Source of the DNA: Hyphomicrobiales bacterium
Lineage (GTDB): Bacteria; Pseudomonadota; Alphaproteobacteria; Rhizobiales; Afifellaceae
Assembly: GCA_013812985.1 (NCBI GenBank)
Contig: JACCSN010000926.1
Coordinates: forward strand, 1-7,319
Reading direction: 5' to 3'
DNA: 7,319 nt
Shown here: one piece after another, positions 6,628-7,319 of the stretch
How the letters are laid out: each line of letters begins with the position of its first letter
How positions within the stretch are numbered: the stretch's first letter is position 1
Translations under genes and position numbers: made by a program
Notes under the pieces: generated by a model
The model's database searches: none
Seen by the model: only the letters and a program-made list of their open reading frames with translations
What the model was told of the DNA's origin: nothing

Positions 6628-7319
6628 CTCCCGCGATCACCCTCGCCGTCCTGGTCGCCGCGTTTTGCCACGCGTCGTGGAACGCCATCATCCGCGTGCG
6701 CGGCGACAAAATCCTGTCGATTACGCTGTTGATCACCGCGGCCGGGCTGATCGCCCTGCCTGGGCTGTTCGTCGTGCCGTTCCTCCCCGCGGCGGCCTGG
6801 CCGTTCCTGCTCGCCTCGGTGGTGATCCACACCGGCTACAACACGTTCCTGGCGCTCAGCTATGCGCATGGCGAGCTGAGCCGGGTCTACCCGCTGGTGC
6901 GCGGCTCGGCGCCGCTCCTCACGCTGGGCATCTCGCTCGCAATCCTCCAAGAGCCGGTCAACGGCTTCGGCGTGATCGGCATTGTCCTCCTGGCGAGCGG
7001 CATCATGGCGCTCGCGCTCGAGCGCGGCTGGCGGGCGCTCATCGCCTCACCGCGCGGGCTCATCTACGCAGGCGCGACTTCGCTCTGCATTACCGCCTAT
7101 ACGCTGTCCGACGGGCTGGGCGCGCGCGCCGCCGGCAACGCCCACCACTACGTCATCTGGCTCTTCGTCCTGGAGGCGCTGCCGCTGCTCGCCGCCGTGA
7201 TCATTCTCAGGGGCCGCGACCTTGCCGCTTCGGTCCGCGCCAACTGGGGCGCCGGGCTCATCGGCGGGGCGCTGTCGCTGATCTCGTATTGGATCGCCAT
7301 CTGGGCGATGACCGTAGCG
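6624..7319 (+). CDS. EamA-family (DMT superfamily) transporter, partial (C-terminus beyond window)
   Basis: Multi-helix inner-membrane permease of the drug/metabolite transporter superfamily. The frame is open for 232 codons to the right edge; full members are about 280-300 residues, so perhaps 50-70 are missing. It starts MTPAITLAVLVAAFCHASWN; the CHASWN stretch fits first helices in this family. The first EamA repeat spans about residues 1-130, ending in ILQEPVNGFGVIGIVLLASG, where the EP-containing helix junction is typical. The second repeat begins near residue 148 (LIYAGATSLCITAYTLSDG). The substrate cannot be predicted: family members move amino acids, metabolites or drugs. The ATG at 6624 is the only start before the in-frame TGA at 6549-6551, but has no clear ribosome site. 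A short ORF ends across this ATG. Confidence 0.9.
   Translation, partial: MTPAITLAVLVAAFCHASWNAIIRVRGDKILSITLLITAAGLIALPGLFVVPFLPAAAWPFLLASVVIHTGYNTFLALSYAHGELSRVYPLVRGSAPLLTLGISLAILQEPVNGFGVIGIVLLASGIMALALERGWRALIASPRGLIYAGATSLCITAYTLSDGLGARAAGNAHHYVIWLFVLEALPLLAAVIILRGRDLAASVRANWGAGLIGGALSLISYWIAIWAMTVA

Noticed and set aside
6525..6950. 141-residue minus-strand frame over the start of the EamA gene
   Set aside because: Hydrophilic Arg/Glu/Gln-rich translation with no recognisable domain, opposite a convincing membrane protein.

Overview
This GC-rich window reads as chromosomal DNA of an alphaproteobacterium, most likely of the Rhizobiales/Hyphomicrobiales. The main reason is that its choline genes (ChoX, ChoW, BetI, BetA) resemble the rhizobial versions I remember, including the rhizobial-type BetA C-terminus. 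The organism is inferred from protein character only. I see no insertion sequence, phage gene, tRNA, rRNA or CRISPR array, and coding density is high: the longest stretch without a gene is 186 bases.

Layout. (1) Positions 1-1601, minus strand: choX (periplasmic choline-binding protein), then choW (ABC permease), which runs off the left edge. The ATPase gene choV would be expected beyond it. (2) Positions 1602-1752: a 151-bp divergent control region with a perfect 8-bp inverted repeat (1698-1717), the best BetI operator candidate, and a GC hairpin in the choX leader. (3) Positions 1753-4655, plus strand: betI (TetR-type choline-responsive repressor) and betA (choline dehydrogenase), overlapping by 8 bases, followed 40 bases later by a 3-methyladenine DNA glycosylase gene that may share the transcript. 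(4) Positions 4656-4841: an intergenic region with a Pho-box-like 11-bp tandem repeat. (5) Positions 4842-6488: a YjbB-like Na/Pi cotransporter with a C-terminal PhoU-like domain. (6) Positions 6489-6623: a short spacer holding a possible 29-codon leader ORF that ends in an ATGA overlap with the next gene. (7) Position 6624 to the right edge: an EamA-type (DMT superfamily) transporter, cut off at its C-terminus.

How it works together: ChoX captures choline in the periplasm and hands it to ChoW (with ChoV outside the window). Imported choline is oxidised by BetA towards betaine aldehyde and glycine betaine, an osmoprotectant and carbon/nitrogen source. BetI probably represses its own operon, and perhaps the divergent transporter, through the shared palindrome. 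The usual betaine aldehyde dehydrogenase gene (betB) and choline sulfatase gene (betC) are absent between betI and betA. The right half (DNA repair, phosphate transport, EamA transporter) looks like ordinary genome neighbourhood. I found no clear sign of an undescribed system. The best leads are the operator, the Pho-box-like repeat before the phosphate transporter, and the overlapping leader ORF.
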